This document shows positions 34,582 to 47,500 of a DNA stretch of 64,000 bases, piece after piece. The position numbers were made by a program, and so were the translations under genes. Source of the DNA: Tetraselmis striata (taxonomy: Eukaryota > Chlorophyta > Chlorodendrophyceae > Chlorodendrales > Chlorodendraceae); contig VCJN01000727.1 in assembly GCA_006384855.1 (NCBI GenBank), positions 62,001-126,000 of the forward strand, given 5' to 3'. Under the pieces are notes generated by a model. The model was not told where the DNA came from, searched no databases, and saw only the letters and a list, made by a program, of their open reading frames with translations. Position 1 is the stretch's first letter, and each line of letters starts with the position of its first letter.

Positions 34582-34975
34582 CGATGCCCGTCCCCCATCC
34601 GCCCACCGCGCCGTAACCTAGACGCCCCGAGCGTTTGTAAGGCTGATGATAAGGATTATGTGAATAAACTGACTGTCGGTGGCGCTCATGCTTGCGCCCA
34701 ACGACGCCAGTGGGAGCGGGCGGGACTGCCAAAGTGAGAGCGGTACCGGTGTGGCCAAACATTGGGAGCCGACGTATTTCAAATGCACGACCCACCTACC
34801 TGTGACCGGCTGGAACATAACCATCCGGTCGACAAATCAGGCCGTGCGTACGACTTGTGGCAGATAGCCCTATAGATACAGTTCCCATATCCAGGGTCGG
34901 GAGGACCATCATGCCAAACCTAGCTCAGATACAGTTGAGAATGTCAACATGGCCAATAGGCCCAAATTCTCCTTA

Positions 34976-35012
34976 GGTCAAGGGAGGAAACCCCATAAAC
35001 TAGTTTAGATCA
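34976..35012 (+). repeat. 37-bp isolated piece of the DIRS terminus
   Basis: From ggtcaagggaggaaacccca to tagtttagatca, identical to 17402-17438, the stretch between repeats A2 and B1 of the DIRS-type element. Neither A2 nor B1 accompanies it. Confidence 0.8.
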
Positions 35013-35180
35013 ATACCGCGCAAAACGCACCAGGCACTGGGTACCCACATGGGGATATGTGTGGTACATATCCTTACAATAGTCGTCCTGTTATACCTGT
35101 ACCTGTGTAATAAATATCTCCTGTGCTACTGGTGGCAAATTTGATATATTGTAAGGTCATTCCGCACCCCCTCATGATAT

Positions 35181-35280
35181 GCTGTTTCCACCTCGCAATT
35201 ACTGTAGGACGTTTCCCAGATTGCCTTTTCGGGTGATTTCCTGATCGCCTTATGCAGCTGGCTCATGCATGTAACTGTAA
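35181..35280 (-). repeat. Dispersed repeat R1
   Basis: Inverted relative to the 8652 copy: tttccacctcgcaatta, gggtgatttcctgatcgcc, gctggctcatgcatgtaa. A 105-codon minus-strand frame overlaps it and is probably incidental. Confidence 0.65.
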
Positions 35281-36198
35281 AATCATATTCCGAGTGAAGC
35301 CGAGTAAAACTCGTCGAATAATAGTCGCTAATAAATATTGGATGTCTCGCAGAATTGATTTTCTTAATCTTCTTATGTTGTCTTGGATGAGAATGCTTCG
35401 GTAGTTCTTTGCTTTTTGACGATAGAAAAAGGGCGTCGCCCACCCAGTGCTTTCCCTATAAACTGGATCGCTGCCTAACTAGCGATATACGAGTAAACGG
35501 CCGTCATAGATACTCTGCAAGGGTTTCACCGGGTGTTACCCTGCTCTGGTTTCACTGGCGCCAGCCGGGTCCCCGGGGCGGGAAAACTTAAATAAAATAT
35601 TATTATTGGGCGTGCGCCTTTTTTATTACAGGTATAGGGTACCATATGGTACCGGCACCCGCTCGTTTAAATACATGGTACCGGCACTCGGACCTGGATA
35701 AGACGAGTAATATCATCATCGCCATCACGCTCCTCGTACACCTCTCCCTACGGCAGCACATTAACAGGTCTTCGGATGAATAATGATAATCCTGGCCATG
35801 CCAACTACAGGCAATCCTCAATATGATGGCGGACAGCTATGCGCGCGACTCATCCGCCGGCAGAAGCACGGCGTAGCAACGGCAACTACCTCCATATAAT
35901 ACCTGCTGCAAGGATCCTACGGGTAACCTGCACCCTGCCTGCTTAAAGGATTAATTCAACGAAAATAGAATCACGAGTATACTGCTGGTGGGCATGCATG
36001 CTGCCGATTATCCGTGCCGCGTGCTGGGTGGCGGTTTAATATTCACATGTAATAAATATACAGTGTACAATATAGACAAACCACGATAAATAGCCGTTGC
36101 GATACCGTAGATATGCCTTTATCGTGCCGCGCTGAATCAGAAACAAGCCCGAGACGATACTCCCGTACCCGATGACTTACTTCGAAGGTAGTCCTTTG
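35281..36198. other. Spacer, no recognised gene
   Basis: AT-richer DNA; nothing recognised on either strand. Confidence 0.4.
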
Positions 36199-36275
36199 AG
36201 GACGGACCTTTCTGATTGTCCTTTTTTTGGTGATTCCCTGATATCGCCTCCTGCTGCCAGCTCATGTAATTATAT
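36199..36275 (-). repeat. Dispersed repeat R1
   Basis: gaggacggacctttctgattg, ggtgattccctgatatcgcc, tgctgccagctcatgtaa. Confidence 0.65.
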
Positions 36276-36502
36276 TTCAAAGGTCCGGCGCGCATGTATC
36301 GTCGTCAGCTGCCGCCCGCCAGCACTGCGTCGTCAGCAGCAAGCGCGCGCCACCACTTGCCATAGCGCCTCCGCCCGCACGCCCTCGCGGCGACCGCCGA
36401 GATCATGGGTGTCTCTATATCCGCTATCCGCTATCCGCTATCTCATGTATCCGCTCGCAAGGCCGGCTGTCTTTTGTGAGGTAGCATTGCCGCGGCCAGA
36501 CA

Positions 36503-37222
36503 ATGGCGGTCGACGGACACACCTGGTTACATCGCATGCCGCCGCGCTTGTGTATACATATCAAAGCGCGGGGCGGCTATGCGCCGCTGGCAAAGACTTT
36601 CGTGCACGTCGGCAAAGACTTTCGACGTGCGCCGCTGGCGAGACAGCTCGTTGGCCGCGACGTTGGGCCATTATTTGTGTTCAACGACCCTCTCAACAAA
36701 TCTATCCACCCCCCCCCCCCCCCCCCAACGACACATATGTACTTGTGGGCTGAAACGTCCCTCGCCAACCCCGAGTACGATGACATAGACGTGCTTTATA
36801 AGCGGTGCAACACGCGCTCCGTCGCGTAAACGCTTAGCGACACGAGTCTCCTGCCACTATGCTCGACCTCCCCGAGTGGACAGGTGCGTGTTACAAGAAA
36901 GCCCATCTCCTCAACCACACCTACATGCAGAAATTGTGCTGCAAGCTCCCCACGCACGGACCTCGCCAAATTCCGGTCCCCAAACCAACACACCCAGCTA
37001 GTCCCGGACGCGAACCTCGACACTAAATGGCCGGTGGGAGTGTATTTGGTGGCTTCCGCCCCTTACCTCAAGAATGTCAACGCAGTGGAAGTTTCAACTA
37101 CGATGACGGCTGCTCTCCGGGCCATGTACCCCGACCACACTCCGCACTTCCACCACGACACCACCCAAAGGTCAGTAGGCTCGGCCACTAGCCTCCCAAC
37201 CGGTCTCATAATTAAACTGTAA
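36503..37222 (+). CDS. Unrecognised plus-strand frames across a poly-C run
   Basis: One frame (36503-36829) reads ARGGYAPLAKTFVHVGKDFR and FVFNDPLNKS before a 17-nt poly-C run (36710-36726), then YLWAETSLANPEYDDIDVLY. A second (36884-37222) reads VGVYLVASAPYLKNVNAVEV and TAALRAMYPDHTPHFHHDTT. The residue use looks protein-like, but I recognise no family and cannot place introns. It may be a decayed gene. Confidence 0.25.
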
Positions 37223-37284
37223 TGGCCCGTAATCGCGATTTTCCCACGGAATGAGCTTGTAATCGCTGTATATACCGTGTAATC

Positions 37285-37710
37285 TAGCTGTCTGGTTGCT
37301 TACGCCGGTGCGCCCTGTGCTCTACCTGCTGCCTAATCTGTGCCAGCCCAAAAAACACCAACATGCGCGATTGAGATAGATGACCATTTCATGCACCATG
37401 TGCAGCAAAGGATCAAGAATGTGAGAGACATTGACGGTCAACTAGTTTTTGACCGTTCTGTAGACCTGGCTTGTGCCGCGGCACATGACTTGACTGGCGT
37501 GTAATTCATTTGCTTTGCCTATGATCGCTCGGTCTCCGGGACCGCATCGCTGCGATGCCGTGTGAGGCACTATGCATTGGGCAGTATGGAATGGGATCAT
37601 GTTTGACTCACATAAATGTGCTGCAAACTTGTATTGACTAAAGGTATATATAGCTGTCAGGTTGCTTTCGCCGGTGCGCCATGCGCTGTGCTGCCAAATC
37701 TGTGCCAGCC
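37285..37710 (+). repeat. Diverged ~65-bp direct repeat pair
   Basis: 37285-37350 and 37651-37710 share tagctgtc.ggttgctt.cg, ccggtgcgcc and atctgtgccagccc. Confidence 0.6.
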
Positions 37711-37808
37711 CGACCCCCCACACGGACTTGGCATGAATGTGCTGCAGTGCTGGCCTGACCCGTGACGATCCACCTCCTGCTCTGCCGTCGTTCTTGTGCT
37801 TGTTGCAG

Positions 37809-37969
37809 TGAAGCCTCGCTTGATCATTGACTGCGATGTGACTGTGCTACACCCCCTGGCAGTGACAGTCGCCGATGCAGCCATGCTCCCGGATCCAAGC
37901 CGCGCCGCTGAATTCCATCCCTCGGCAGCTTTCGGACTTGCTAGATCACGCCTCCCTCCTTGGAAATAA
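37809..37969 (+). CDS. Candidate terminal exon, unrecognised
   Basis: After the acceptor tgcttgttgcag the frame reads KPRLIIDCDVTVLHPLAVTV, then ADAAMLPDPSRAAEFHPSAA, and ends at TAA (37967-37969). The D-x-x-V-x-HP pattern recalls the C-terminal end of some LINE polyproteins, where a conserved Asp precedes V-x-HP, but this is too short to be sure. Confidence 0.28.
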
Positions 37970-38223
37970 AGTCCGTGTAGCTGTCACCACCTTCACGCAT
38001 GCCAAAACATAGATAGCAGCAGGAATGCAATTGTAAGTGATGTTGAATACATGCCCGCAAAATTCGAAACCACAAGATGCATTTCATGCATTTATCGCAC
38101 CTTCATACAAGTACACTTTATTGCAATTATTATTGGGGCTATTGATGGAACATCCATCCATCCCTTTCTCATGTGCATTCCTGCGCTCTATGATTGCCTT
38201 GATCACGACCACGGTGTCCTCAC

Positions 38224-38383
38224 CTCCCCATTTTTGTAGATCATAGTTGCATCTGCCAAGACATGCATTCTGATGACAAAGTCGCTGGGCAGCTCTGCCG
38301 GCGGGATCTGCTCAAGCCTTCTCATGAGCGCTGAACAAAAACCAGTGACCACTGCGGATAGGAGCCGGGGACGGGAGTCCACC
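38224..38383 (-). CDS. Candidate internal exon, unrecognised gene
   Basis: A 160-bp minus-strand block with acceptor acctttcag and donor GTGAGGAC reads VDSRPRLLSAVVTGFCSALM, RRLEQIPPAELPSDFVIRMH and VLADATMIYKNGE. Both splice sites are good and the composition is coding-like. I do not recognise the family. The young copia element starts 179 bp upstream of it on the same strand, so copia may have landed in an intron of this gene. Confidence 0.38.
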
Positions 38384-38561
38384 CTGAAAGGTACAATGAG
38401 TCGGCGGGTAGGTGACTTGACTGCATAGAGGATTATCATTTCACAGGCGTTGACCGCCCCGTGTTGCGTTACTTTTTGAGGTTGCTCTTGCAGATGAGGA
38501 CAAGGCAATGATGCCAGCGCTGTCTTTGACGAATGCTGGCGACACTCAGATTCCTTAGGCT

Positions 38562-38873
38562 TGAACGGCTCAACCGATGAGTGATGGAAGGTGGAAGTGC
38601 TCGGAGCTACTTACAGTGGGTGCAGCGAGCCGGGCTCTAGCTGCTGGGACTAATGAAGTGAGCAGAGCAGCTGCGCGGGCCGAGCCTATTAGGATGGGCG
38701 GGGCGCGCGCACTAGCGTGCTGATACTAGTTCTGTAATCTACGATATCTACAGTACTATTGTCTTGTCTTGCTCGGGTCGGATGTGAAGTCCGGACGCGC
38801 GCGCAGCACGCCATCTACTGATATTGGTATCAGTAGATTGCCAGAAGGACCTGTCAGAGCACATACTCCAACA
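38562..38873 (-). repeat. Copia LTR (3' in element orientation)
   Basis: 312 bp. It contains the perfect hairpin ctactgata-ttgg-tatcagtag, present in every LTR copy in the window that reaches this part. Confidence 0.93.
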
Positions 38874-41800
38874 GCCCCCCTCGACGGTACACCGGGGGTT
38901 CCAGAACGGGACCCGTGTGGCGTCGTCACTTCCGGAGTGTGCTCACCAGCCCATAGCAAAGCGGGCGTGCTTCTCCAGTGCAGGTCGAGGCAGGGGTTTG
39001 GTCATCATGTCCGCCGTGTTGAGGTCGGTGGCGATGTAGTTGACCCTGACTGTGCCTGCCTCCACATGGTCTTGACAAAATGCCACTTGACATCAATGTG
39101 TTTCGTCCTATCACTGATGACAGCGTTTGTGGCGTAGCTGATCGCCCCTTGGTTGTCCTCCATCATGATGAGTGGTTGCACCGGACTACCAAGGATCTCA
39201 GAGACGAGCATTTTGAGGTGAATGCCATCTTTGATCGCCTGTGCCAATGACACTGTCTCGGCATCGACAGTCGACTGTGCAATGCCGCCACCGGTTTCCT
39301 GCGTCGCCGTGGGCATAAGAGCCGACTTGTAGCTGCATGCCCCGTGATCTCCGAGACGGAACAGGTACCCACCACGGGATCGGCGCTGGATTAGGTCGGC
39401 GGCGAAGTCGGCATCTGCATAGCCGACTAGTCGCAGGTTGTCAGTCGAGTCGGCACCCAGAGTGATGCCACGATGCATAGTGCCTTTCAGGTATCGTAAC
39501 ACCTTCTTAAGCGCTGTCATGTGCATCACACGTGGCTCCTTCTAAACACTGCCCAGGATACTGAGGGCCGTCGTGATGTCTGGTCGAGTGCAAGTGCTGA
39601 CGTACAGGAGGCAGCCCATCAGTCGCACGTACTGTGACCGACCATCAGCGTCCAGCAAGGGTGATTCGGAGACACTGGTAAGTGGCTGTTTGCAGAAGTC
39701 GGCCACCATAGGTACGTCGGACTTCTTGCAGTCAAGCATGCCGAATCTCTCCAGAATCTCCTTGATGTAGGCTGTCTGTGTGAGGGTGATGCGTCGGTTG
39801 GGTCGATCGTAGGACACGGACATCCCAATAACCCAAGGGTCGTGTTGTCTCTTGACCACGAACCGATTACGCAAGTCAGTTTCAAAGCTGTCCAACCAAG
39901 TGTCGTCATTGCCAGCCAGTTCCATGTCGTCCACATAGACTCCCATGGCAGCGTAGATTTCTCCCTGCCGTAGGATGAAGATGCATGGGTCTGCCTTGCA
40001 TTGGATCCAGCCGACACTGATTAGCCACATGGCCAACAGCTTGCACCAGTATCTGCCAGACTGGCGGAGGCCATACAGACATTTGAGAAGTCTGCAGACT
40101 CTGCCAAAACCATCATCAAACCCCTGAAGCTGTCGCATGTACAGATACTCATCTGCCGGAATGGAAGCGTTGAGGTACGCCGCCACAGCATCAAGCTGCC
40201 GGAGGTGGAGCTGCATGGCGGCCACGATGGTGAAGAAGACCCGCAGACTGGAAGTGCGGATGACAGGTGCGTATGTTTCCTTGCACGTGTCGCCATCTTT
40301 CTGGTAGTTGCCACATACAACAGCTCTGGCTTTCGCCTTGTCCAGGGTGCCATCAGGTGCTGCCTTGGCCACAAAGACCCACTGATTGGGTAGGATTGTC
40401 GCACCAGGTGGGCAGTCAACTAGTTCCCATGTACGGTTGGCCATCAGACCCTCATACTCCTTGTGGATGGCTGGTTCACACAGGTCGCGGAATTCTGGGC
40501 TCATCGCCTCTTTGAAGTTGCGAGGTGTAGGTATGCCCGCGACACTCAAGAGTGCAACTGTCTGCTGCATGTTGCTCTCGCCGCTGGGGTCTGGAGGATA
40601 GCTGGCATAATCTGGTTGGGGGTCAGAGGGGTCACGGTCCAAACAGATGGTGCCGCATGCCATCATGGCCTGATACCGAGCTGGGGGTCGTCTCTCCCGG
40701 ATGGGTATGCTGTGTTGATCACTGATGATGGCTGTCTGCTTTGGGTGTTCTTGCTGCTCATCTAGATCCATCTCCACCGTGGGCTGCTCTTCCTCAGCCT
40801 CAAGTATGATGGAGCTGTCAGTGTGTGGATCCGGAGCGAAGCCGCTCTCATTCTCGAGGAAACGGACATGGACGCTGACAGTGACCCTGCCTGTGGTGGG
40901 GTTCAAGACCATCCACCCAGGCGCGCTGCCAGGGTAGCCCACAAAGATGCCAGTCCAGGCCTTGGAGTCTAGCTTTTTGCGAGTGCCATCAAGGACCTTG
41001 ACAAACACCTTGCAGCCATAGACTCTGGCTTTGTCAATATGTGAATCAACATTGCCTTTGGTCAGTACAGAGAGCGGTGTCTGTCTGTCATCCGAATTAC
41101 CAGCCGCTGTGACAGCACGCCGGTTCTTCAGCCAGAACGCTGTGCTGATTGCGGTTGCCCACAGCCGGCTAGGCACTGACATGTCTGCCATCATGCTAGT
41201 GGCACTGTCCCTGATGGTGCGCCATGGCCTCTCAATCTTGCCATGCTGATGATGGTAGTACGGTGATGTCCACTCAGTACGTCCCCCGATGCCACCTACT
41301 AGAGCGTCCATCGCATCTGTCTCGAAGATGGAGTCGCGATCAAAGCGGACCTCGGGAGCAAACGGACCACTGGACTCTGCCTAGTACTTGAGGTTATAGT
41401 GTCTGACCTCATTTAGCATTGAACGCATGGCTGTCAGCATTTCTGCTGCCTCTTTGGTTTTCATATGTCTGTGCCACTGAAACCTCGATAGGCGGCAAAT
41501 GATGCTGATAGTCCAGCGATAGCCACCTGGTGATGTGATGTGGATAGGACCCAGTGTGTCAACAGAGAGTTGGCTGCAGCATGCATCAGGGAGGGCTTTA
41601 GGCTCTCGGTTGGCAATAGCGGCTGTTGCTTTGTTGAGTAGGCAGGAATGACAGGGGAGATTCCTTACATCCGTAGGAAAGGCAGGTACAGCAGGTACAC
41701 CATTGTGATGTTGTGCCTGGACTGTGCCCATGCCGGGATGGCCTAATCTCTTGTGCCACAGGACTGCAGAGTCCTTGACTGTAGCACTAAGCATGGCAAT

Positions 41801-44182
41801 GCTATCTTGTTGTCCAGCAGGGGTAGGAGCAGCTCCATCCGCTGGCGCGAGGTCCAGTAGGTAAAGGCCGTTGTAGCCTCTCAGGCGCACCACTCCTGCG
41901 TCCATGGTCACAGTGCCATAATCAGTTCCACCCGGAAAGTGGATGGTACCAGGTAGATGTTTCTGTAGCCATGACACGCTGAGTAGTCTGCCTACACCCA
42001 TGGAATTCGTGTTGAGCAGGGATGGACAATAAACAGCTGGCATTCGCAAAGTGCAGTAGCCACCAGAGGTGAGTGTTGCCCTAATAGCCACAGTGCCGCT
42101 GCCCTCGATGACGGTGCCTACGCCACCAAGTTCGCCCTTGTTCGACTCGATTCGAAATGTTTCGAAGTCGGATTTATGTGCCGTGACATTCTGGGGAGCG
42201 CAAGCAGAGTCTGCGATCCATGCCTGGCTGACACTTGGGGCGTTACTCAGTTTTGAGAAAAATGCCACGAGGGTTGGGGGAGCAGTGGTAAGGGTGGTCA
42301 CCCCACTGAGAAGCATCTCCTCCTCCTCGAGGGTCAGCTCGTCGCCGGCGTCGGTGTCGTCGCTCGGCTGGTCGGTCACAGCTGCAGTGTTGTCGTCCTC
42401 GAACGCCGCGAGAGCAGCACCAGTTGACGCCTCAGCCTTAGAGTCTCCGGGGTACTTGATTTTCAGGGCCTTGATTTTGGCGCGCTGAAAAGTCAGAATA
42501 ACCGTGTCACTCGCAGTGCATTGGCTAGTTAGGTGCTTCTCGCCACAAGATCCACACTTGCCGAACCATGGCGACTTGTGAATCCTGCGAGCAGTCCTAG
42601 GCGGGTTCTGAGCTGTGAGAAATGCCGCAGTATCCACCGAAGGTGCGGGAGCTGAAGGAGCTGGTGTGGAACACAGTTTGGCATGGACACGGAGTTCGGC
42701 GAACAGCTCTGCCGCGGTACACCGATGTAAGTCGACATTCCCTGCGACGACTGTCTTGATAGTATCGTATTTTGCGGGAAGTGCATTGAGCACTGTCGGT
42801 ATCAGTAAGGAATCGCGGAGCTGCTCGGTGACCTCCATAGCTGCGTCGTATGCCTGGATAGCCTCCCATTTGCGGTCGAGGAAGTCGACAAGTGACTCCG
42901 TCGAGTTCTTGTCGAGTGTGCGATTCACTTCGTCGAGCAGTGACATGGTGTGGTGCACGTCCTGTCTGTCGAGACGATGGCACATATTGTCCCATGCTAT
43001 CGCACCCCGGTTGACCGCAGTGGACTGAGAGAGGTTCTTGAGTTCCGAGGTGGCACTCGGGTGGTGCTGGGCGATCTGCACCAGCGTGTGGTAGAGGTAT
43101 GATTGAAGCTGTGGGTCGATGTTGGGATTGTTCGGGTCAAGTAGAATCATCTGTTCCATCACCTCCGGCACAGAAGTGTTGATGAAGGATAGGAAAAGAT
43201 GTTTCCACGTTGTGAAGTCTGAGCTCCTCTGGAGCATCGGTGGTGTGAACTTCAGTGCCCTACCCAGCTGGTCGATGCCTCGTTGTGGTCCCCGTCGGGC
43301 CCAGATGCGGCCATCCGCAAGGTCCGCAGCGCTGATGGTCTGGCGTCTCGCGGGTGCACGATAAGGCGCGGACACGCCGAGGTAGCCTGTCCGTCCGGTA
43401 GCTCTATCGACTGAGGTTCGCGACTGTGGCGGTGGTGGCGCAGCTGTCGGAGACTGTCCAGCTGTCGGGGTATGTCGAGACATGGACGCAAACATCCGTC
43501 TGACATCAGCCATCAGGTCCCGTTGCTCCGCCATAAAGTCGGCCTGACTTTGAGACAGTTGATCCGTGACAGCGTGCATCTCGCTCTGCATCTCTCCGTG
43601 CTGGAAGTCTTGTCGTTGCTCCAGGTTAGATATCTGATGCTCTAGTCTGGCCACTAGGTCTAGTCTCGGTTGATCGGAAGATCCAGGAAGAGACTTGCCA
43701 GTGTCGACAGCAATGCCAAGTCCCGGGGGAATAGGAGTGTTGCTTGGTCGAGTGGGTGAGTCGTCTGCCATGTCGATGTTGTCTCAGCTTCCCCAGTGAG
43801 AAACGCGTTCTGTCGGCCAAGCCAGCTGTCACAGACCAAGTAGCAAACTGTGGAAGTCAGTCTGACCTCCCGCTCCGCAGCTCCGGTGCATGTATGTGCG
43901 TTGCGCGTCACTCACACCACACCCCGCTCCGGCTGACGCTGATATCCTGCGGCTGCAGAAGTCAGCAGGGATACAAGCCAGCCAAAGAGAACGTGGTACA
44001 GATGAGGACTATGGTGTTCGAATTCTGTCTACGTCTGTCTAAAATTTTGAATAACTAATAACTAAGCACAGTGGAGTTTTGTGTTCGAATCTCGGAGACT
44101 CGACTCGGCCTCGGAGGCTCGAGGATCTCGCCCGGGACGAGATATACTTGCACACTTCTAGAATGTGTGAGGGCCCATAACC

Positions 44183-44494
44183 TGAACGGCTCAACCGATG
44201 AGTGATGAAAGGTGGAAGTGCTCGGAGCTACTTACAGTGGGTGCAGCGAGCCGGGCTCTAGCTGCTGGGACTAATGAAGTGAGCAGAGCAGCTGCGCGGG
44301 CCGAGCCTATTAGGATGGGCGGGGCGCGCGCACTAGCGTGCTGATACTAGTTCTGTAATCTACGATATCTACAGTACTATTATCTTGTCTTGCTCGGGTC
44401 GGATGTGAAGTCCGGACGCGCGCGCAGCACGCCGTCTACTGATATTGGTATCAGTAGATTGCCAGAAGGACCTGTCAGAGCACATACTCCAACA
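44183..44494 (-). repeat. Copia LTR (5' in element orientation)
   Basis: 312-bp partner of 38562-38873, with the same hairpin. Confidence 0.93.
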
Positions 44495-44582
44495 AGGCTA
44501 GCTCGAGGAATGACGCCGCATGTGAATCGGGTTTGTTTTCCCTCTTGTTCGATTACACAGCCACCGCCGCCGCGACAAGCAA

Positions 44583-47500
44583 TCAATACGCATACCGACT
44601 TTCGGATGAAGATGCATGGGTATGCCTTGCATTGGATCCAGCCGACACTGATGAGACACTGATCAACAATTTACACCAGTATATGCCACACTGGCGGAGG
44701 CCATACAGACATTTGAGAAGTCTGCAGACTCTGCCAGAACCGTCATCAAACCCCTGAAGTTGTCGCATGTACAGATACTCATCTGCCGGAATGGAAGCGT
44801 TGAGGTACGCCGCCACAGCATCAAGCTGCCGGAGGTGGAGCGGCATGGCGGCCACAATGGTGAAGAAGACCCGCAGACTGGAAATGCTGATGATAGGTGC
44901 GTATGTTTCCTTGCATGTGTCGCCATCTTTCTGGTAGTTGCCACATACAACAGCTCTGGCTTTCGCCTTGTCCAGGGTGCCATCGGGTGCTTCCTTGGCC
45001 ACAAAAACCCACTGATTGGGTAGGATTGTCGCACCAGGTGGGCAGTCAACCAGTTCCCATGTATGGTTGGCCATCAGACCCTCATACTCCTTGTGGATGG
45101 CAGGTTCACACAGGTCGCGGAATTCTAGGCTCATCGCCTCTTTGAAGTTGCGAGGTGTAGGTATGCCCGCAACACTCAGGAGTGCAACTGTCTGCTGCAT
45201 GTTGCTCTCGCCGCAGGGGTCTGAAGGATAGCAGGCATAATCTGGTTGGGGGTCAGATGGGTCACGGTCCAAACAGATGGTGCCGCATGCCATCATGGCC
45301 TGATACCGAGCTGGGGGTCGTCTCTCCCGGGTGGGTATGCTGTGTTGATCACTGATGATGGCTGTCTGCTTTGGGTGTTCTTGCTGCTCATCCAGGTCCA
45401 TCTCCACCGTGGGTTGCTCTTCTTCAGCCTCAAGTATGATGGAGCGGTAAGTGGGTGGATCCGGAGCGAAGCCGCTCTCATCCACGAGGAAACGGACATG
45501 GACGCTGGCAGTGACCCTGCCTGTGGCGGGGTTCAAGACCATCCACCCAGGTGCGCTGCCAGGGTAGCCCACAAAGATGCGAGTCCATGCCTTGGAGTCT
45601 AGCCTTTTGCGAGTGCCATCAAGGACCTTGACAAACACCTTGCAGCCATAGACTCTGGTTTTGTCAATATATGAATCAACATTGCCTTTGGTCAGTACAG
45701 AGAGCGGTGTCTGTCTGCCATCCGAATGACCAGCCGCTGTGACAGCGCGCCCGTTCTTCAGCCAGAACGATGTGATGATTGCGGTTGCCCACAGTCGGCT
45801 AGGTACTGACTTGTCTGCCATCATGCTAGTGGCACTGTCCCTGATGGTGCGCCATGGCCTCTCAATCTTACCATGCTGATGATGTTAGTACGGTGATGTC
45901 CACTCGGTACGTCCCCCTATGCCACCGACCAGAGCGTCCATCGCATCTCTCAAAGATGGAGTCGCAGTCAAAGCGGACCTCGGGAGCAAACGGACCACTG
46001 CCCAATGCTTGAGGTTATAGTGTCTGACCTCATCTAGCATTGAACGCATGGCTGTCAGCACTTATGCTGCCTCTTTGGTTTTCATATGTCTGTGCCACTG
46101 AAACCTCGATAGACGGCAACTGATGCTGATAGTCCAGCGATAGCCACCTGGTGATGTGATGTGAATAAGACCAAGTGTGTCAGCAGAGAGTTGGCTGCAG
46201 CACGCATCGGGGAGTTCGTGTTGAGCAGGGATGGACAATAAACAGCTGGCATTTGCAATGTGCAGTAGCCACTAGAGGTGAGTGTTGCCCTAATAGCCAC
46301 AGTGCCGCGGCCCTCGATGACGGTGCCCTCGCCACCAAGTTCGCCCTTGACTCGATTCGAAATGTTTCGAAGTCGGATTTATGTGCCGTGACATTTCTGG
46401 GGAGCGCATGCAAAGTCTGAGATCTATGCATGGCTGACACTTGGGGCGTTACTCAGTTTTGAGAAAAATGCCACGAGGGTTGGGGAGCAGTGGTAAGGGT
46501 GGTCACCCCACTGAGAAGCATCTCCTCCTCCTCGAGGGCCAGCTCGTCGCCGGCGTCGGTGTCGTCGCTCGGCAGGTCGGTCACAGCTGCAGTGTTGTCG
46601 TCCTCGAACGCCGCGAGAGCAGCACCAGTTGACGCCTCAGCCTTAGAGTCTCCGGGGTACTTGATTTTCAGGGCCTTGATTTTGGAGCGCTGAAAAGTCA
46701 AAATAACCGAGTCACTTGCAGTGCATTGGCTAGTTAGGTGCTTTTCGCCACAAGATCCACACTTGCCGAACCATGGCGACTTGTGAATTCTGCGAGCGGT
46801 CCTAGGCGGGTTCTGAGCTGTGAGGAATGCCGCAGTACCAACTGAAGGTGCGGGAGCTGCAGAAGCTGGTGCGGAACACAGTTTGGCGTGGACACGGGGT
46901 TCGGCGAACAACTCTGCCGCAGTACATTGATATAAGTCGACGTTCCCCGCAACGACTGTCTTGATAGTATCGTATTTTGCGGGAAGTGCATTGAGCACTG
47001 TCGGTATCGGCAAGGAATCGCGGAGCTGCTCGGTGACCTCCATAGCTGCGTCGTACGCCTCGATAGCCTCCCATTTGCGGTCGAGAAAATCGACAAGTGA
47101 CTCCGTCGAGTTCTTGTCGAGTGTGCGATTCACCTCGTCGAGTAGTGACATGGTGTGGTGCACGTCCTGTCTGTCGAGACGATGGCACATATTGTCCCAT
47201 GCTATCGCACCCTGGTTGACCGCAGTGGACTGTGAGAGGATCTTGAGTTCCGAGGTGGCACTCGGGTGGTGCTAGGCGATCCGCACCATCGTGTGGTAGA
47301 GGTATGACTGAAGCTGTGGGTCGATGTTGGGATCGTTCGGGCCAAGTAGAATCATCTATTCCATCATCTCCGGCACATAAATGTTGATGAAGGAGAGGAA
47401 AAGATGTTTCCACGTTGTGAAGTCTGAGCTCTTTTGGAGCATCGGTGGTGTGAACTTCAGTGCCCTACCCAGCTGGTCGATACCTCGTTGTGGTCCCCGT

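Larger units (their letters stand above)
38562..44494 (-). mobile_element. Ty1/copia LTR retrotransposon, near-complete, young
   Basis: 5,933 bp, flanked by the 5-bp duplication aggct (38557-38561 and 44495-44499). The 312-bp LTRs (38562-38873, 44183-44494) differ at about three positions, so the insertion is recent. On the minus strand, just inside the 44.18-kb LTR, ggttatgggccc fits the copia-type primer site that pairs with the anticodon region of initiator tRNA-Met. Parts in order: gag with a zinc-knuckle region (about 43.8-42.4 kb), aspartic protease (about 42.3-42.1), the GAG-pre-integrase HHCC region and integrase (about 41.8-40.9), reverse transcriptase with YVDD (about 40.5-39.6) and RNase H (about 39.5-39.0). 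This gag-PR-IN-RT-RH order defines copia. It looks close to whole, with perhaps two or three breaks. Confidence 0.95.
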
